Assembly: GCA_021613335.1 (NCBI GenBank)
Contig: JAJTWR010000356.1
Location: 425,001 to 489,000, forward strand
Source of the DNA: Whitmania pigra
Lineage: Eukaryota; Annelida; Clitellata; Hirudinida; Haemopidae
Direction: 5' to 3'
Length of the DNA stretch: 64,000 nucleotides
Shown piece after piece: positions 40,171-50,309 of the stretch. Each line of letters opens with the position of its first letter. Position 1 is the stretch's first letter. The position numbers and the translations under genes were made by a program. Under the pieces are notes generated by a model. It made no database searches and was not told the DNA's origin. It saw only the letters and a list, made by a program, of their open reading frames with translations.

Positions 40171-42217
40171 TATTATTATTATTATATTATTATTATTATT
40201 GTTATTATTATTATTGTTGTTGTGATTATTAGGAGTGTAATGACGGTCGTGATATTACAAAACAAACAATTATTATAAATGTGTTCCAGCAAAAACCACA
40301 ATTAATAATAAATGACAAATATTCTAAATAATTCACATCTAAAACCCTGTAATGGATTATCATAATCATGACCGTTTAGCTTCAATTATAAGTCACATGA
40401 CTGCAACTACACGCGTACGAGCAAAAGTCAATGTTACCATAGCAACAGCTTTCCCACAACGAGATCAAGAGAGATAATCATCCAGTTAATGGATGACCAT
40501 TTTAATCACTCCTTCCTTCCCTCCTTGCATGAAAGCAAACAATAGACAACTAATAACAATTGCAGCAACTCTGTCACCGTGGTGATCATCACCACCACCA
40601 TCATCATCATCATTACCATCGTCGACGTCATCGTCATCATCATCATAACCATCGTCATCATCGCAAAAACCTTGAGGTCCCTCTCTAAGTTGACTCACTA
40701 AGACACCAATGAATGAAATACTATTGGTTGATAGAACTAGTATAGAAAATACAAGCATAATGAAGATTTCTTTAGCACGTAGTTAGGATATGAAGAATGA
40801 ATAAAGGGTTCGAGTATTATTTAATCAATATCGACCTATGCGTGATTGTTTACATTTTAAAGGAATAAGTTTAGCAAAACATGGACGGGTTAACAATGTT
40901 AAACTGTCCACAAGTAGCTTTCACAAACACAGCACACAACAACCTAAATAACCATTCAATAGAAGGTGTGATTCTTAGCTCAAGAATTTTGAACCATTAC
41001 ACAGAAAGGTTCAGTAGCATGTAATCGTGTGGCCAATAGACTTAATGTGGGTAGAAATGGGAACTTGTGAATAAGCTTGCTCGTACTAGTTGGCTAGTTT
41101 AAGGATCAACTAAGTGTTTACAAAATTTCTTGACATAAATCACACTCCTAGGGTTTTGCAGTGAAGAATGCTTAGCAGTCAACCTTGAAGTAATGAAATG
41201 TTTAAAAGTTACACTTAAAAGCGACAATATCAATGTTAACGATAATAATGATAATAAATGTAATAATAAATGACTTAATAAAGTCATGACTTTCTTACAA
41301 CTATACCAATATCTGATCATCCAAAAAGAATGAATTTAAAAACACAGAATGCTAACCAGACAGACATCCCATTTGGGAGCAATCGCAATCCGGCTCTCCG
41401 AAGTCCGTGCTGATGCAGACGCACTTGGGTCCGCAAGGGTTCCTGACGTCGCAATTTTCTATCGGCGTGCTCTCGACGGCAGACCCGTCCAACATGGCCA
41501 CTCTCGTCGATTGGCACGAGCAGTTGTTGTAGTTGACGTTCCTGATGCTGCCGCTGTATCTCGGATCCAGACACGCGGAAGGGAGGGAATAGGCGACCAG
41601 GTTCGACACGCAATTTTGAGGTAATCCGCCGACCCAGACGCTGCTGAACTTGCCTTTTCCAAATTCGAAATCATTTCCCATGAAAACTCCGGTGTTGGTG
41701 ATGTTGTCGACGGTGAAGACCGAGATGGCACGTCGTCTCCTATGGGGTTAGACCGATTTTACGATTCCTCGAATGTAAATCAGTTCCATAGACTCGAAAA
41801 GCGACTCACTCGTAGCGTACAGAATGCCACCTTCCATCGTTGAGATTATGTCCCAATGTCATTTCCAACTTGTAGTCTTTGTTACTCACCACGTTCACCA
41901 TAAAACGGACTGACCCGCTCGCCAGCGTTACCTTTGAAATGCAAAGGGGTTACCTGTAGGAATAAACTGGTTAACAAGAGCAAATATACACCTACATAGA
42001 AATAGTCTGTTCCTTCTCCCATGTCATCAACATACCACAGGAAGGCATTACCAGTTTGAGTGGTTTTGAATTCAAATGAAAACGAGGCATTGAGACACCC
42101 ATTCCAAGGTGGAAAGCGAGCGTAACTTGTCGGACCAGCCTTGATAACGATGGCGTCTGACCACAAAAAGCGCGAGCACAAAGTAATTGCGCAGACGATT
42201 AGTAAATTCGGAAACAT
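16582..42217 (-). CDS. Giant axotactin/neurexin-like receptor with cytoplasmic WD40 propeller
   Basis: A 36-exon model of 9912 coding bases gives 3303 aa, with phases agreeing at all 35 junctions. Order: signal peptide (1-22), LamG (about 24-150), EGF-like cysteines, six tandem lectin-like units of 206-216 aa (243-1501), a Thr-rich linker, then LamG-LamG-EGF-LamG-LamG-EGF-LamG (about 1520-2545). An acidic patch, one transmembrane helix (about 2608-2630), a Gln-rich linker and a WD40 domain (about 2900-3250) follow. The ectodomain matches the neurexin superfamily and Drosophila Axotactin, a glial secreted protein in its published form. The WD40 half recalls NACHT/WD propellers (G-H-Q-D-E-V-W-C-C). 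A role as a neuronal or glial surface receptor is an inference. Exons are given in the segment entries. Two introns use GC donors. The ATG at 42217 starts a good signal peptide. Confidence 0.85.
17943..18175. mobile_element. MITE-like element with 44-bp terminal inverted repeats
   Basis: Bases 17943-17986 and 18132-18175 are perfect inverted repeats of each other (starting AGGAAGATGAAGATGTAGAT). A further partial inverted match inside involves the phrase AAAATAGCCCC. The element is 233 bases with no coding capacity and lies in the intron between exons 33 and 34. I could not find a clear target-site duplication, so the transposon family is unassigned. The same words (GATGAAGA) continue in a 31-bp tandem repeat just to the right. 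Confidence 0.7.
18193..18280. repeat. 31-bp minisatellite, about 2.8 copies
   Basis: Unit of 31 bases beginning GACACTAATAATAATAAATT and ending GAAGATGAA, repeated twice in full and once in part. Its GATGAAGA words resemble the end of the neighbouring inverted-repeat element. Confidence 0.85.
19071..20226 (-). other. Segment: exon 31, transmembrane helix, polyQ linker and start of WD40
   Basis: A single 1156-base exon. It starts with an acidic extracellular patch (F-D-D-D-D-E-E-D-D-G-G-G), then a G/A-rich run into a membrane helix (AAGAMIGCLIAVSSIMWAAY) stopped by K-I-K-P. A Ser/Thr/Asn-rich stretch of about 200 residues follows, and a glutamine-rich tract (about 19220-19375 in DNA). The exon ends in N-G-R-Y-V-V-T-G-S-I-H-G-P-P-Q-I-W-D, a WD40 strand set. 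Because membrane helix and first WD blade share this exon, the extracellular and WD40 halves belong to one protein. Confidence 0.9.
20393..20462. repeat. Two-copy ~38-bp direct repeat
   Basis: AAAATTTACATAATATATGA and a near-identical copy (with ATAATGTATGA) follow one another in the intron between exons 30 and 31. Confidence 0.7.
21062..21170. repeat. (AAT)n microsatellite beside a splice acceptor
   Basis: AAT triplets start within about 7 bases of the acceptor of exon 29. On the gene's strand they are (ATT)n and run straight into the TTTCTTTAG acceptor. Confidence 0.9.
21716..21774. repeat. (AAT)n microsatellite
   Basis: About 59 bases of AAT triplets in the intron between exons 27 and 28. 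Confidence 0.95.
23201..23245. repeat. (AAT)n microsatellite
   Basis: AAT triplets in the intron that follows exon 24, about 20 bases from its donor. Confidence 0.95.
26036..26125. repeat. Imperfect (AAT)n microsatellite
   Basis: Interrupted AAT/GAT/AAC triplets in the intron between exons 18 and 19. Confidence 0.9.
27374..27484. repeat. 37-bp tandem repeat, three copies
   Basis: Three consecutive 37-base units (TAATTATATAATTTCCATTT and on), located in the intron between exons 15 and 16 of the giant gene. The second and third copies differ at one base. Confidence 0.9.
29283..29398. repeat. (AAT)n/(GAT)n microsatellite abutting a splice donor
   Basis: Over 100 bases of mostly TAA triplets ending at the donor of exon 12. 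On the coding strand the donor is G|GTAATTATTATT..., so the array begins three bases into the intron. Confidence 0.95.
35071..35270. repeat. 25-bp tandem repeat, eight copies
   Basis: Eight consecutive units of 25 bases built on CCAATTTTAAAATATTAATT plus TTAAT. The inner copies are almost identical and the first two are diverged, which suggests recent expansion from the right side. It is AT-rich and lies inside intron 3 of the giant gene. Confidence 0.9.
35512..35698. repeat. (GAT)n/(GGT)n microsatellite
   Basis: About 187 bases of uninterrupted GAT and GGT triplets. All three plus-strand frames stay open through it, which explains the poly-Asp and poly-Met frames here. It is not coding. Confidence 0.95.
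39721..39791. repeat. (CAT)n microsatellite
   Basis: Run of CAT/CGT triplets in intron 3, the complement of the GAT family elsewhere in the intron. Confidence 0.9.
40099..40216. repeat. (ATT)n microsatellite
   Basis: About 118 bases of ATT triplets with two single-base slips, in intron 3 of the giant gene. Confidence 0.95.
41357..42217 (-). other. Segment: signal peptide, LamG 1 and EGF-like region (exons 1-3)
   Basis: Exons 42217-41996, 41931-41810 and 41739-41357. After the signal peptide the first LamG domain shows F-S-F-E-F-K-T, F-L-W-Y-V-D-D, D-G-R-W-H-S-V-R-Y-E-R and the closing G-S-I-R-N-V-N-Y-N sheet, as in neurexin LNS domains. Exon 3 ends in a Cys-rich stretch (NPCGPKCVC, then C-D-C-S-Q-M-G-C) that looks like a degenerate EGF module. 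The first intron is only about 64 bases, and its donor (GTAGGT) was chosen because it alone keeps the frame and the LamG alignment. Confidence 0.8.
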
Positions 42218-44150
42218 ATTGCCAGTCCCCAGGAATTCTTCTCAAATTCGTTTAAAGATCAATGTTGGTAACATTCGCTAAATAACCCTAGCAGAATATT
42301 AGCAAATAAATCTTATGTTTTCAACTGCTGCTATAGATTTTTAAACTCGACCTCTTCATGGACAGATTTCCAGTCTATCGGCAAACGCATCCGCAAAAGC
42401 AAACCGGGTAAGCGGCTTTATCCAAATAAATATAAAAAAATAGAAGTTTGTGCACTGCCTAAAAACAAGACGACATGAACTTTCAACATTTACCATCCCA
42501 TGTTCGACAGTCTATTTCTATATAACTAATTCTCTAACGCAGGCACTCACAAACCTCAGTCCGACAAACGACCAACCTACGCGCTGTTGTAAAGCTTTAT
42601 AAGTGCACCTCGAGTCTATTAGCACGGTGTGCCCACTGTGCAAATGCTGTGTGATATGTTCGTAACATAATATAAAGCGATGTCTTCATTTCAATTTTTA
42701 AACTATCATTAAATGAAATTTTTAAATTATCATTAAATGAAACTTAGATTTGAATTTCTTTCCGACCTCAAATTGACAGAAACAAGTGATTATGAGGAAA
42801 TAAAGCTTTACAGATGTTATATCGGAAATGCGGAATTTTTTTTGCATTCAACTAAAACTTAGACTTGGAATTGATAAATAAAATAGATAATTTTGAAGTT
42901 GGTACAGGAATATAACAGATAATATGCTGATAGCATGATAGGCCTCAAATGGAAAACGACCTCAAACATGGAAGCTCGGAAGCATGGCATGCACCGCTTA
43001 CGAATTGCAGGTCATGATCTCCTGAGATATGCAAATATGGTTAAGGTTTGTGTCAAGGTTAAGGTTTAGTTTTCTCGGTTGGGAGAACCTAATATCTTTG
43101 AATTTCTCAACTTAAACATAAGCTTCCGTTTCCTAAAATTAAAACAATCACTATCAAAAGCTAGGTGCTTTAAGTCTTTTAAAGGCTCAACAACTTACAT
43201 GAATCAATTGACAACCACAGCCTAATGAAATTATTAATCGAACGAAAAACAAGAATTAGCATCTGTACTCTCGTTTATGTACTCGTTGTAATAAAACCCC
43301 ATAACGTTCTATGTTCTTTGCATCAAGGCCAGGATGACATTACATTATTTTAAGAAAAAGTTTGAAACAGGTTGCCACCGACTAAAATGCATGGATTTTT
43401 TACTCATGTAAAATAAATTCCAAGAACAAATGCATAAAACAATTAGCCCAAGCTGCACAGACAAAAGCAGGCAAACATGCCAAAAATATATTTGTTGACA
43501 AGCTGGTGTCAGACTAGCAGACAGCACTTTTCGTATAATGGATACAGCAAAGTGAAACAAGATTTGAATAATTTATCACTCAAGTAGAAAGCGAACAATG
43601 AAAGCTAGAGAGAAAACATTAGCATTTGCAACAGGCAACTTACATTAGTAAGTCATTAACAATGAAAATGACGCATGCAACATAACATCAACACAAATAG
43701 ACCTAGAACACAATAAAACTACATGCCATCTTTTAAAAAAATTGTGACGTACATGGACAATCCATCCAAGATGGATGTCAAAATAAAGATCAGATGAGTA
43801 AGAATATCAATATGTCACTGTAGAATATCAATGAAATAAAATCTAACAAAAATTAACATTAACAAGAAAATGAGCAAAAAAATTGGCAAGAAACTAAAAT
43901 TTCCAAACCAATGAATGAAAGATGTTGATTGAGAATGTAACCATAGCATTAAAACTAGCTTCAATTGAGCCAGAATTAAGTTTTTAATTTCACAAATGGA
44001 GATGCCACGATCGAGAAAAAAGTCAAAATAAAACTAAAACGAAATAAATTGAAAGACTTTAATGCGCAATATATTTTCATAACGGGAATATAATTTGCGA
44101 ATAAAACAAAAACCGGATGAGTCGAATCACAACCTGGAAATGAAAGTCGA
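42218..44150. other. Intergenic: upstream of the giant gene and 3' UTR of Unc-115-like gene
   Basis: No coding sequence recognised. On the minus strand a TATAAA (42601-42596) lies about 380 bases upstream of the giant gene's ATG and is a possible core promoter. The stretch nearest 44.1 kb is probably the 3' UTR of the Unc-115/abLIM-like gene. Confidence 0.45.
42596..42601 (-). promoter_or_regulatory. Possible TATA box of the giant gene
   Basis: TATAAA on the minus strand, about 380 bases upstream of the ATG at 42217. In such AT-rich DNA this match alone is weak evidence. Confidence 0.25.
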
Positions 44151-47100
44151 TCAGAACAAATCCACGCGCTTCTTCAGATCGTTTCTCTTCCATTCTGCGA
44201 GACCGTAAAAGTCTTTTGGAGTCATCCTGAACAGTTTCATGAATTCTCCTCTTGACAGATGTCGCTACGAGTTAAGTATAGTCAGATATCAGCTTGTAAG
44301 CAATTACGTGAAGGCACAAACATGGGGAGGATGAGAAACTTAAATTAAAATATTAAATATTATAAATTGAAATAAGCTGTTATAATTTAAATGTCAAGTG
44401 GCGTTTAAAAAACCCAGCTGACCTCAACAGAATTTCTTTCGACTCCAAATGGCAATCTAAAGTTGGAAAACTTCAGATCTTCATAGGGATAAATCTGAAT
44501 TTTTAAAATAAAACAACATTTCATTGCATTCCTGAACATGAGGACAATTGCACAAATTACAAATTACTTTTTATAATAATTTTTAATAGCCCCAATTGTA
44601 ATTGTCTGCTCCCATTAAATTATAACAACCCCAACATTTATTTAATTTAATGGGAAAGTCAGAAGAAAATTTTAAAAAAATATAAAAAGTTATTTACAGT
44701 AACAGGATCCTCTTTCTTCAAAACATTGAGCAGAGATGCTCTCATTGAACCGAGAGTCCCATAAATCGTTGAGGCTGGATTGGACTTCAGCCTCTAATGA
44801 AAATTAATTGTGATTATGTAATTAATGGTAATTGTGTGATTAATTGTAATTGTGAGCATTTTATTTAAGTACAGCACAAGATTGTTGAAGACCAACAAAC
44901 CCTTAATCCAGTCAGTGGGTCCAAATCTTGAAAATAACAAATATTAATTTGAGTAAATTTTGAAAATAAATTTGCTGTCTAAGAAGTCTCATTGCTAAAT
45001 TTATTTTAAAAAGTAATCAGTAATTAATAAACTACCGAAACAAAGTTGAAAGCTCTAACCTTTATCAAAGCCAACAGCCCCTTCTATTTCATCACCACCA
45101 CCATCGTCATCATCACCTAAATCTTTTTCATCACCATCAACATCACCGAGGGATTCTTCACTCGGCTGTCCTTTCTCTCGATCTAAAGAGAGATGATTGT
45201 TGATAAAAATGCATTTCTTTGGGCCTATCTTAGAGTAATGACACAAATGGTGGATGAATTGCCAGCACGATAACTTTAAATGTATACGAGAAGCTTTAAA
45301 AGTAACGCATTATTTGTACGATATGATAAGACATCCTGTTGATAACCAGTACAATGTTTCAAGGATTTCAAGAAATATGATGATAATGAATACGATATTG
45401 ATAATAACATACCTAATTACCAACTAATTATTATTGTTATTATTATTATCACGCTTGTCATTAACATCAGTGATAAAAATCAGCGATGGGTCTGATATGA
45501 ATTACACTCCTTCAATGAAAAAGCACCTCTAGATGCACATGTTCGAACCTGCCTTCTCACACAAGCTGTCCATCTGTTCCTTCTCCAGCAGTTTTCCATC
45601 GACCACATCTTCGACCTTGGTCCTTAACTGGGCGTCGGGCAGTTTAGCAAGTCGAACTGGTTCCCTGTTGCTCAATGGGGCGATGCCGATCATCCCGTTC
45701 TGAGCCATTCTCGGAGTTTTGCTGATGAGGGCAATCTCAGAATCTGGATTCACGGGGGTAAGTAACGAGTGGTTAACGTGTATGGTTCAATGCTCTTTGT
45801 TCTAAACATACTCAACTACATTGTCTTCTGTGATACAAAATCATTTTGCAAATTATCTTTGAGAGTTTTATTTTCATTTGTTTTTAAAAACGTGTTGAAA
45901 TAGGCTAATTATAAACATAAATGCAATTCGTTTAAACAACATGACAAAGCAGAACTCACCGAGATCATTAAGAAGAATACCTAAGAAGGAGGAAATAGAT
46001 CAAACAAAAAATTTTAGTTTGTGAAAGGAAAAATTTCGAACAACAATTTAGTCTCACTTGATTCTTTTTGTCAAGAGCATGAAATAAAAAAGAATAATTA
46101 ACTTAACAGGCTCAAGGATGGAGCAATCTTTGCTGAATTTGACGTGATCTAACGCCAAGGGAAATCAATTGGGAATGCGAGTTTTTCACTTAATCATTTA
46201 ACAAAATAAATGATACAAACACATTTTTTCAAATAGCATGCATATATACATGAAATATATGTAAATCAACCTTTCTTTGGTGGTTTGATAAAGTCCTTGG
46301 CCACTTGGGTGTAGCTAAAATTCTCTGAGTTGAAAAATGGTGATCGTAAATTCACTAACTTACTTAATGGTGCATCAACTTATTAACTCAACTTGATTTA
46401 TTAACCTGATGATGTACAAATCAACGGTGCAGTTAAAAATGCAACATAATTTAAAATCTTGGAAGCAGTTTTGCTGGGATTTTAGAAATCAGAATCACCT
46501 GGTCTGTGGTAATGTCTGGGAGAACTTTCGGACGTGTTTATGGAGGAAGCCTTCCTCATAGGAGATGTTGTGTGCTCCAAGTAGGAAACATTGTAAAACT
46601 TTCCAAACCCGACTTGAGAAATGTCATTCTTTCATTAAAAATACTTAACGATTACAAAGAAAATAACACAACTTTGTAATAAAAAATTACTTAATTACAA
46701 TGAAAACAACAAAGCTTATTAATTAAAATGCCTTTCATTTAGATGATTTCCTGAAAACTATGATGAAATGATTGAAGAGGTAATGTGGTTGTCAGTTTAC
46801 AAATACTACTTATTTACTTTTGCTAGTTCCTTATCAACATCAGGAGTTTCTTCAGCTTTAAGTTTGTTATCTTCAAATTCCAAAACTGCACAATTAGAAA
46901 TATCCAATTAGTTTCATAGTTCTGAAACTAAACTAAAGAATTTAATTTTTTTATTTTACAAAAAAAAAAACAAAAAACAAATTTATGAAACCAGGCTCAT
47001 AGACTTCATTGACATTGTCTTCATCAAAACAGTCAGAACAGTGAAAATCATTTGCCACGTAAGTGACTTTACTTCCAGTAGGGAGAACTTTGCTGTTGTT

Positions 47101-47776
47101 TAATGTCATGTTTAATGTCGATATCGTGTCATCGTAAGGTCACAACAAGAACATATAAAGAAGAGACAGGAAAGCAATTACCTGCATGACGAGCAGGTGA
47201 AGCAATCTTTGTGAAACACAAACCCAAGGGCTGTGACTACTTCACCCTCAATAAACTGGAGACATGATTTGCATTTAGTTCCAAATAATTTTGTATAATC
47301 AGCTTGGCAGTAAATATCATCATCTTTTGTATAGAAGTCTGATGTCGACAGCTGCAATCCACATTCTAATGCGGAAGATATTTTTAGTTAGTAGAAACTA
47401 ATAAAAGTTAAGCATTTGTACATTGCTCTTAAAGCAACTTTTTGACATAATAAAAATTCATTGCTAAACATGATCAGACAATGTGGATTAATTAAATAAA
47501 TTAAATTAATTTGGAACATTTTTAAGGTCCCACAAATTATCAGTGAATAGTTTAAGATATCTCCACATGATCTGTTTAAAATAAATCGCTTTATTAAGTT
47601 CATTGCAAACCTTTACACAGGAAACATTGCAAATGATAGTATCTGTCTCCAAACTTAACAGCTTCATCCTTGCAAGGTTTCAAGCAGAAGTGACAAAATA
47701 ACTTCACTGTAAACAAAATCATTGTGTGCCAAATTGTACTGTTTTGTAGCAATTAAATTCGCCTTCAATACTAACT
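44151..47776 (-). CDS. Unc-115/abLIM-like actin-binding protein, two LIM domains plus villin headpiece
   Basis: Fourteen coding exons give 426 aa: 47776 (one base), 47706-47611, 47365-47182, 47092-46992, 46885-46818, 46628-46499, 46324-46271, 45980-45960, 45743-45549, 45182-45060, 44926-44901, 44793-44698, 44494-44423, 44264-44151. LIM1 (about 5-62) starts C-H-F-C and LIM2 (about 65-125) reads C-K-S-C-L-Q-F-I-E-G-E-V-V-T-A-L-G, close to abLIM LIM2. The linker has S-P-R-H-Y-H-R-P as in abLIM, an acidic exon, and I-Y-P-Y-E-D-L. It ends in a villin headpiece: H-L-S-R-G-E-F, then W-K-R-N-D-L-K-K-R-V-D-L-F at the stop. The family links actin to axon-guidance and Rac signalling. Vertebrate abLIM has four LIM domains; only two are visible here. 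The start ATG is split across an intron (A at 47776, TG at 47706-47705), because no in-frame ATG exists upstream. Confidence 0.86.
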
Positions 47777-48002
47777 ATCTCCCAGTCTGATTATGTCAAT
47801 CACCAAAACGTCTCCAATGAAAACATTAGCAGCAGTCGCGGGTGCCTTCCAAGTGAACTGATATTAGCATAATAAATTATTAAAGAGAATTTGTTTTAAT
47901 TAAAAGTTAAATTGTTAGGTAAAAATTCGCGCACTTAAATAAATTCGAATGTTTGTAAGAGATGAAAATAAATTCTTTGGCGTCGTTATTTTCAGACTTA
48001 CC
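47776..48002 (-). other. 5' exons of the Unc-115-like gene
   Basis: A probable 5' UTR exon ends at 48002 with a strong donor (GAG|GTAAGT) and a second exon spans 47857-47776. The frame that leads into LIM1 stays open through both, back to a TAA, but has no ATG. It contains a nine-codon upstream ORF in another frame. The peptide in this open stretch (F-T-W-K-A-P) faintly recalls a Reeler domain end, probably by chance. Confidence 0.5.
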
Positions 48003-48134
48003 TCAAATTTATAGCGGCCTTCGAATTACTATTGACGTTTAAGTTCTTAAATTTATAAATTCTAGAATAAATTACCGATAGTTTAGATCGAAAAAAATTA
48101 CAGTTCTGAAGCTTTAACTGACTCAAGTTTTAAA
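48003..48134. promoter_or_regulatory. Divergent promoter region
   Basis: About 130 bases between the presumed first exon of the Unc-115-like gene (minus) and the ATG of the ADISSP-like gene (plus). Shared promoter use is inferred from spacing. Confidence 0.4.
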
Positions 48135-48876
48135 ATGGGTAATAGCAATTGTTGATACAAATTGATTATATGATAACACATTATTGGGACTTCGATTAGA
48201 AAGACTGATTTAGATTCCAGATGTTTCCAATTCTCTAATTTAGATTCAAGGGCGTCCAAAGTTAAGTTTGACGACAGCCCGGATGTCGAGGAAGGCGATT
48301 ATGTGGCGGCTTATCTGGATAGGGGAACGATTATCGCAAACTTGGGCTTTTTACAAAGAGAGAACATTTATCGCATCACAATACTTGCAACTAGTCTTTT
48401 AGGACAAGACTTGAAAGACACTGACCCTAAAAATGTGAACGTAACGCTCATTGAAAGTTCTCCAGACACGAAAAGTACGGCTGAAAAATGAGTTTCGCTG
48501 GCTGGTAACTTAATGTTTGGTCATCGAGGGACTTATGTTCGCATGAAAATAGAATATAATTTTAAATAAAACTGGCAGATTGGTAACTAATAATTTTCGT
48601 TTAGAAAAAGCTCATAAATTAGTCGTGGAACTTACAGTCAAGCCTGAAATGGAGCTAGCAGAAAAACTAGCCTTAGTGAATAATGAGCGAAAGACTTTCA
48701 CTCTTTTGCTCCTCGCACAAGTACTTGGTATGACTGATTTATGAGCATTACAAAAAAAATTATTTTGAGTAAAATAAGTTGAGTATTAATTTACAGAACC
48801 TACTCAAGGCAGGGCTGCCTTAAAAAAGGGGGTCCATTGCATATATCGTCAGAGGTCTCTTCCCCCTGGAAGGTGA
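48135..48876 (+). CDS. C20orf27/ADISSP (UPF0687)-like protein
   Basis: Four coding exons give 145 aa: 48135-48138 (ATGG only), 48244-48474, 48605-48727, 48797-48876. The model matches human C20orf27 along its length in my recollection: V-K-F-D-D-S (human V-H-F-D-E), then L-G-F-L-Q-R-E-N-I-Y-R-I-T (human V-G-F-L-K-I-L-H-R-Y-E-I-T), then the E-K-L-A-L-V strand and the C-terminal G-V-H-C-I (human G-V-K-C-V). The protein is shorter at both ends than the human 174 aa. The vertebrate protein has been described as an adipose-secreted signalling protein, but no signal peptide is seen here. A first coding exon of only four bases is odd but keeps phase and gives the only sensible ATG. Confidence 0.75.
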
Positions 48877-50309
48877 ATATAAAGAAACTTAAAATATTGA
48901 AGTGGGAGAATGGTTCTCAAAAAATGATTGATTGATACAATTTTTAGACTGAAATCAGTTATAAATGTCAATATTAAGACAATGCTGGATTTGAGCCATT
49001 TTGGAACATTTTATTTTTCAACCTTTAATTCTACCTTCATCAATTTTACATTTTGTAATAAATACAATACATCAAATTTACAGCCCTGATTCTGGTAGGA
49101 AATAACAGGAGCTTTTAATGGTTTGAAAATTGTGATCAAGTTTTAAAATTTCGTTTGGCTATTTTTTTTAAATAATATAGACCACCCACTCATAAACTCA
49201 TTTTACTAGGATTCAATTTCGCTAGTAATCTCATGTTATTTATCAGATTAAACAAATGTGAAAGAGTTGGCTGATCTCTGAGGATCTGTGACATTAAATT
49301 ATAAAATTTAAATTACTAAAAATAAATTATTTTAATTATTTAATTCTATTCATTTGCTTTACATTTTTAAAAAGTACATTTAACTTGCTTGATATTTTTG
49401 ATAAAAACCTTTTAAAAATGCAAGAATTTTTGCCACCTATTTTAAATTATGTTCAGTTCTGAGCATTGTATTGATGATCTGTACCTCATTGCAGAAATTT
49501 AGTTGTGCCTATATTGAGGGGGCAAACTTGATATAATGTATTTTCTTTTTATAGAAATTGGTAGTGATTGGTGTCATCATTGAGTCAGTGTTATATTTTC
49601 TTGAAGTTCATTTTTATTTTTATCTAGTGCGCCGTAATAAGCCTTTTCCCCAGCTTGGAATTAAAGCGCGATTTTCTGCTTCGCTTTTTAATTTTGCTAA
49701 GCTCAATTAGTATATCAATTAGAATGATGAGAGTGCCAGTCAGACAACATCACGTTTTGTACGACCTTATGGCCGATTAATAGGGGAGGTCAAATTGGTA
49801 GTTTGTAGACGTTCGTTAGGACGCTCTGAATAATAATTCTAATTATATAATTTTAATATACTGAGCGGCTTTCCATTTACTTACTTACATAATGTATTAA
49901 ATTTTCTGAATTATAAATGTTTAGCAGTTTTTTTAGCACAAAAATATTAATTTTATTAAGATCCAACAAGGGGAAGTAAGACAAAAATTATAAAGGGATT
50001 TCAAAATGTGATAGCCTGGTTATCTTTATTTTTTTGATTAACTACCCTAAAACGTCGTCTGCAACTGACATAATTGTACATAATTAAATTTATCAAATGC
50101 ATTAAAGCTTAATGAACAAATTAATTAATTAAATTATTTGAAACGCATAATAAAATTCGCTTTTAGAAAATTTAACATTATAAATATTTTATTTAGTTAC
50201 TTGATTAAAGACCATTGCATAGCTAAAATGAATTGGACAAATTTAACGTTGAGCACCTACCTCTTATATATCGAAAACCTACCACTGTTTACTGTTCTCG
50301 GTCAACAAG
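48877..50309. other. Intergenic, nothing recognised
   Basis: AT-rich spacer between the ADISSP-like gene and ATP synthase gamma, including the 3' UTR of the former and the promoter of the latter. No repeat or exon recognised. Confidence 0.5.

Larger units (their letters stand above)
34160..41356 (-). other. 7.2-kb intron 3 with dense simple repeats
   Basis: No exon recognised between exons 3 and 4. Contents: a 25-bp tandem array (35071-35270), a long GAT/GGT array (35512-35698), a CCACAC-rich patch (36415-36478), a ~28-bp tandem repeat (37141-37236), GAT arrays at about 38448-38500, 38894-38970 and 39308-39384, CAT at 39721-39791, ATT at 40099-40216 and mixed CAT at about 40580-40660. Open frames through these arrays (poly-Asp, poly-Ser, poly-Met, poly-His) are repeat artefacts. 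It is by far the longest intron of the gene. Confidence 0.7.

Noticed and set aside
43345..43560. 71-codon frame with hydrophobic stretch on the minus strand
   Set aside because: It lies in the probable 3' UTR of the Unc-115-like gene, and there is no family signature or splice partner.
47776..47857. Reeler-domain exon upstream of LIM1
   Set aside because: Only F-T-W-x-A-P resembles it, the frame has no start codon and an upstream stop closes it. It is treated as 5' UTR.
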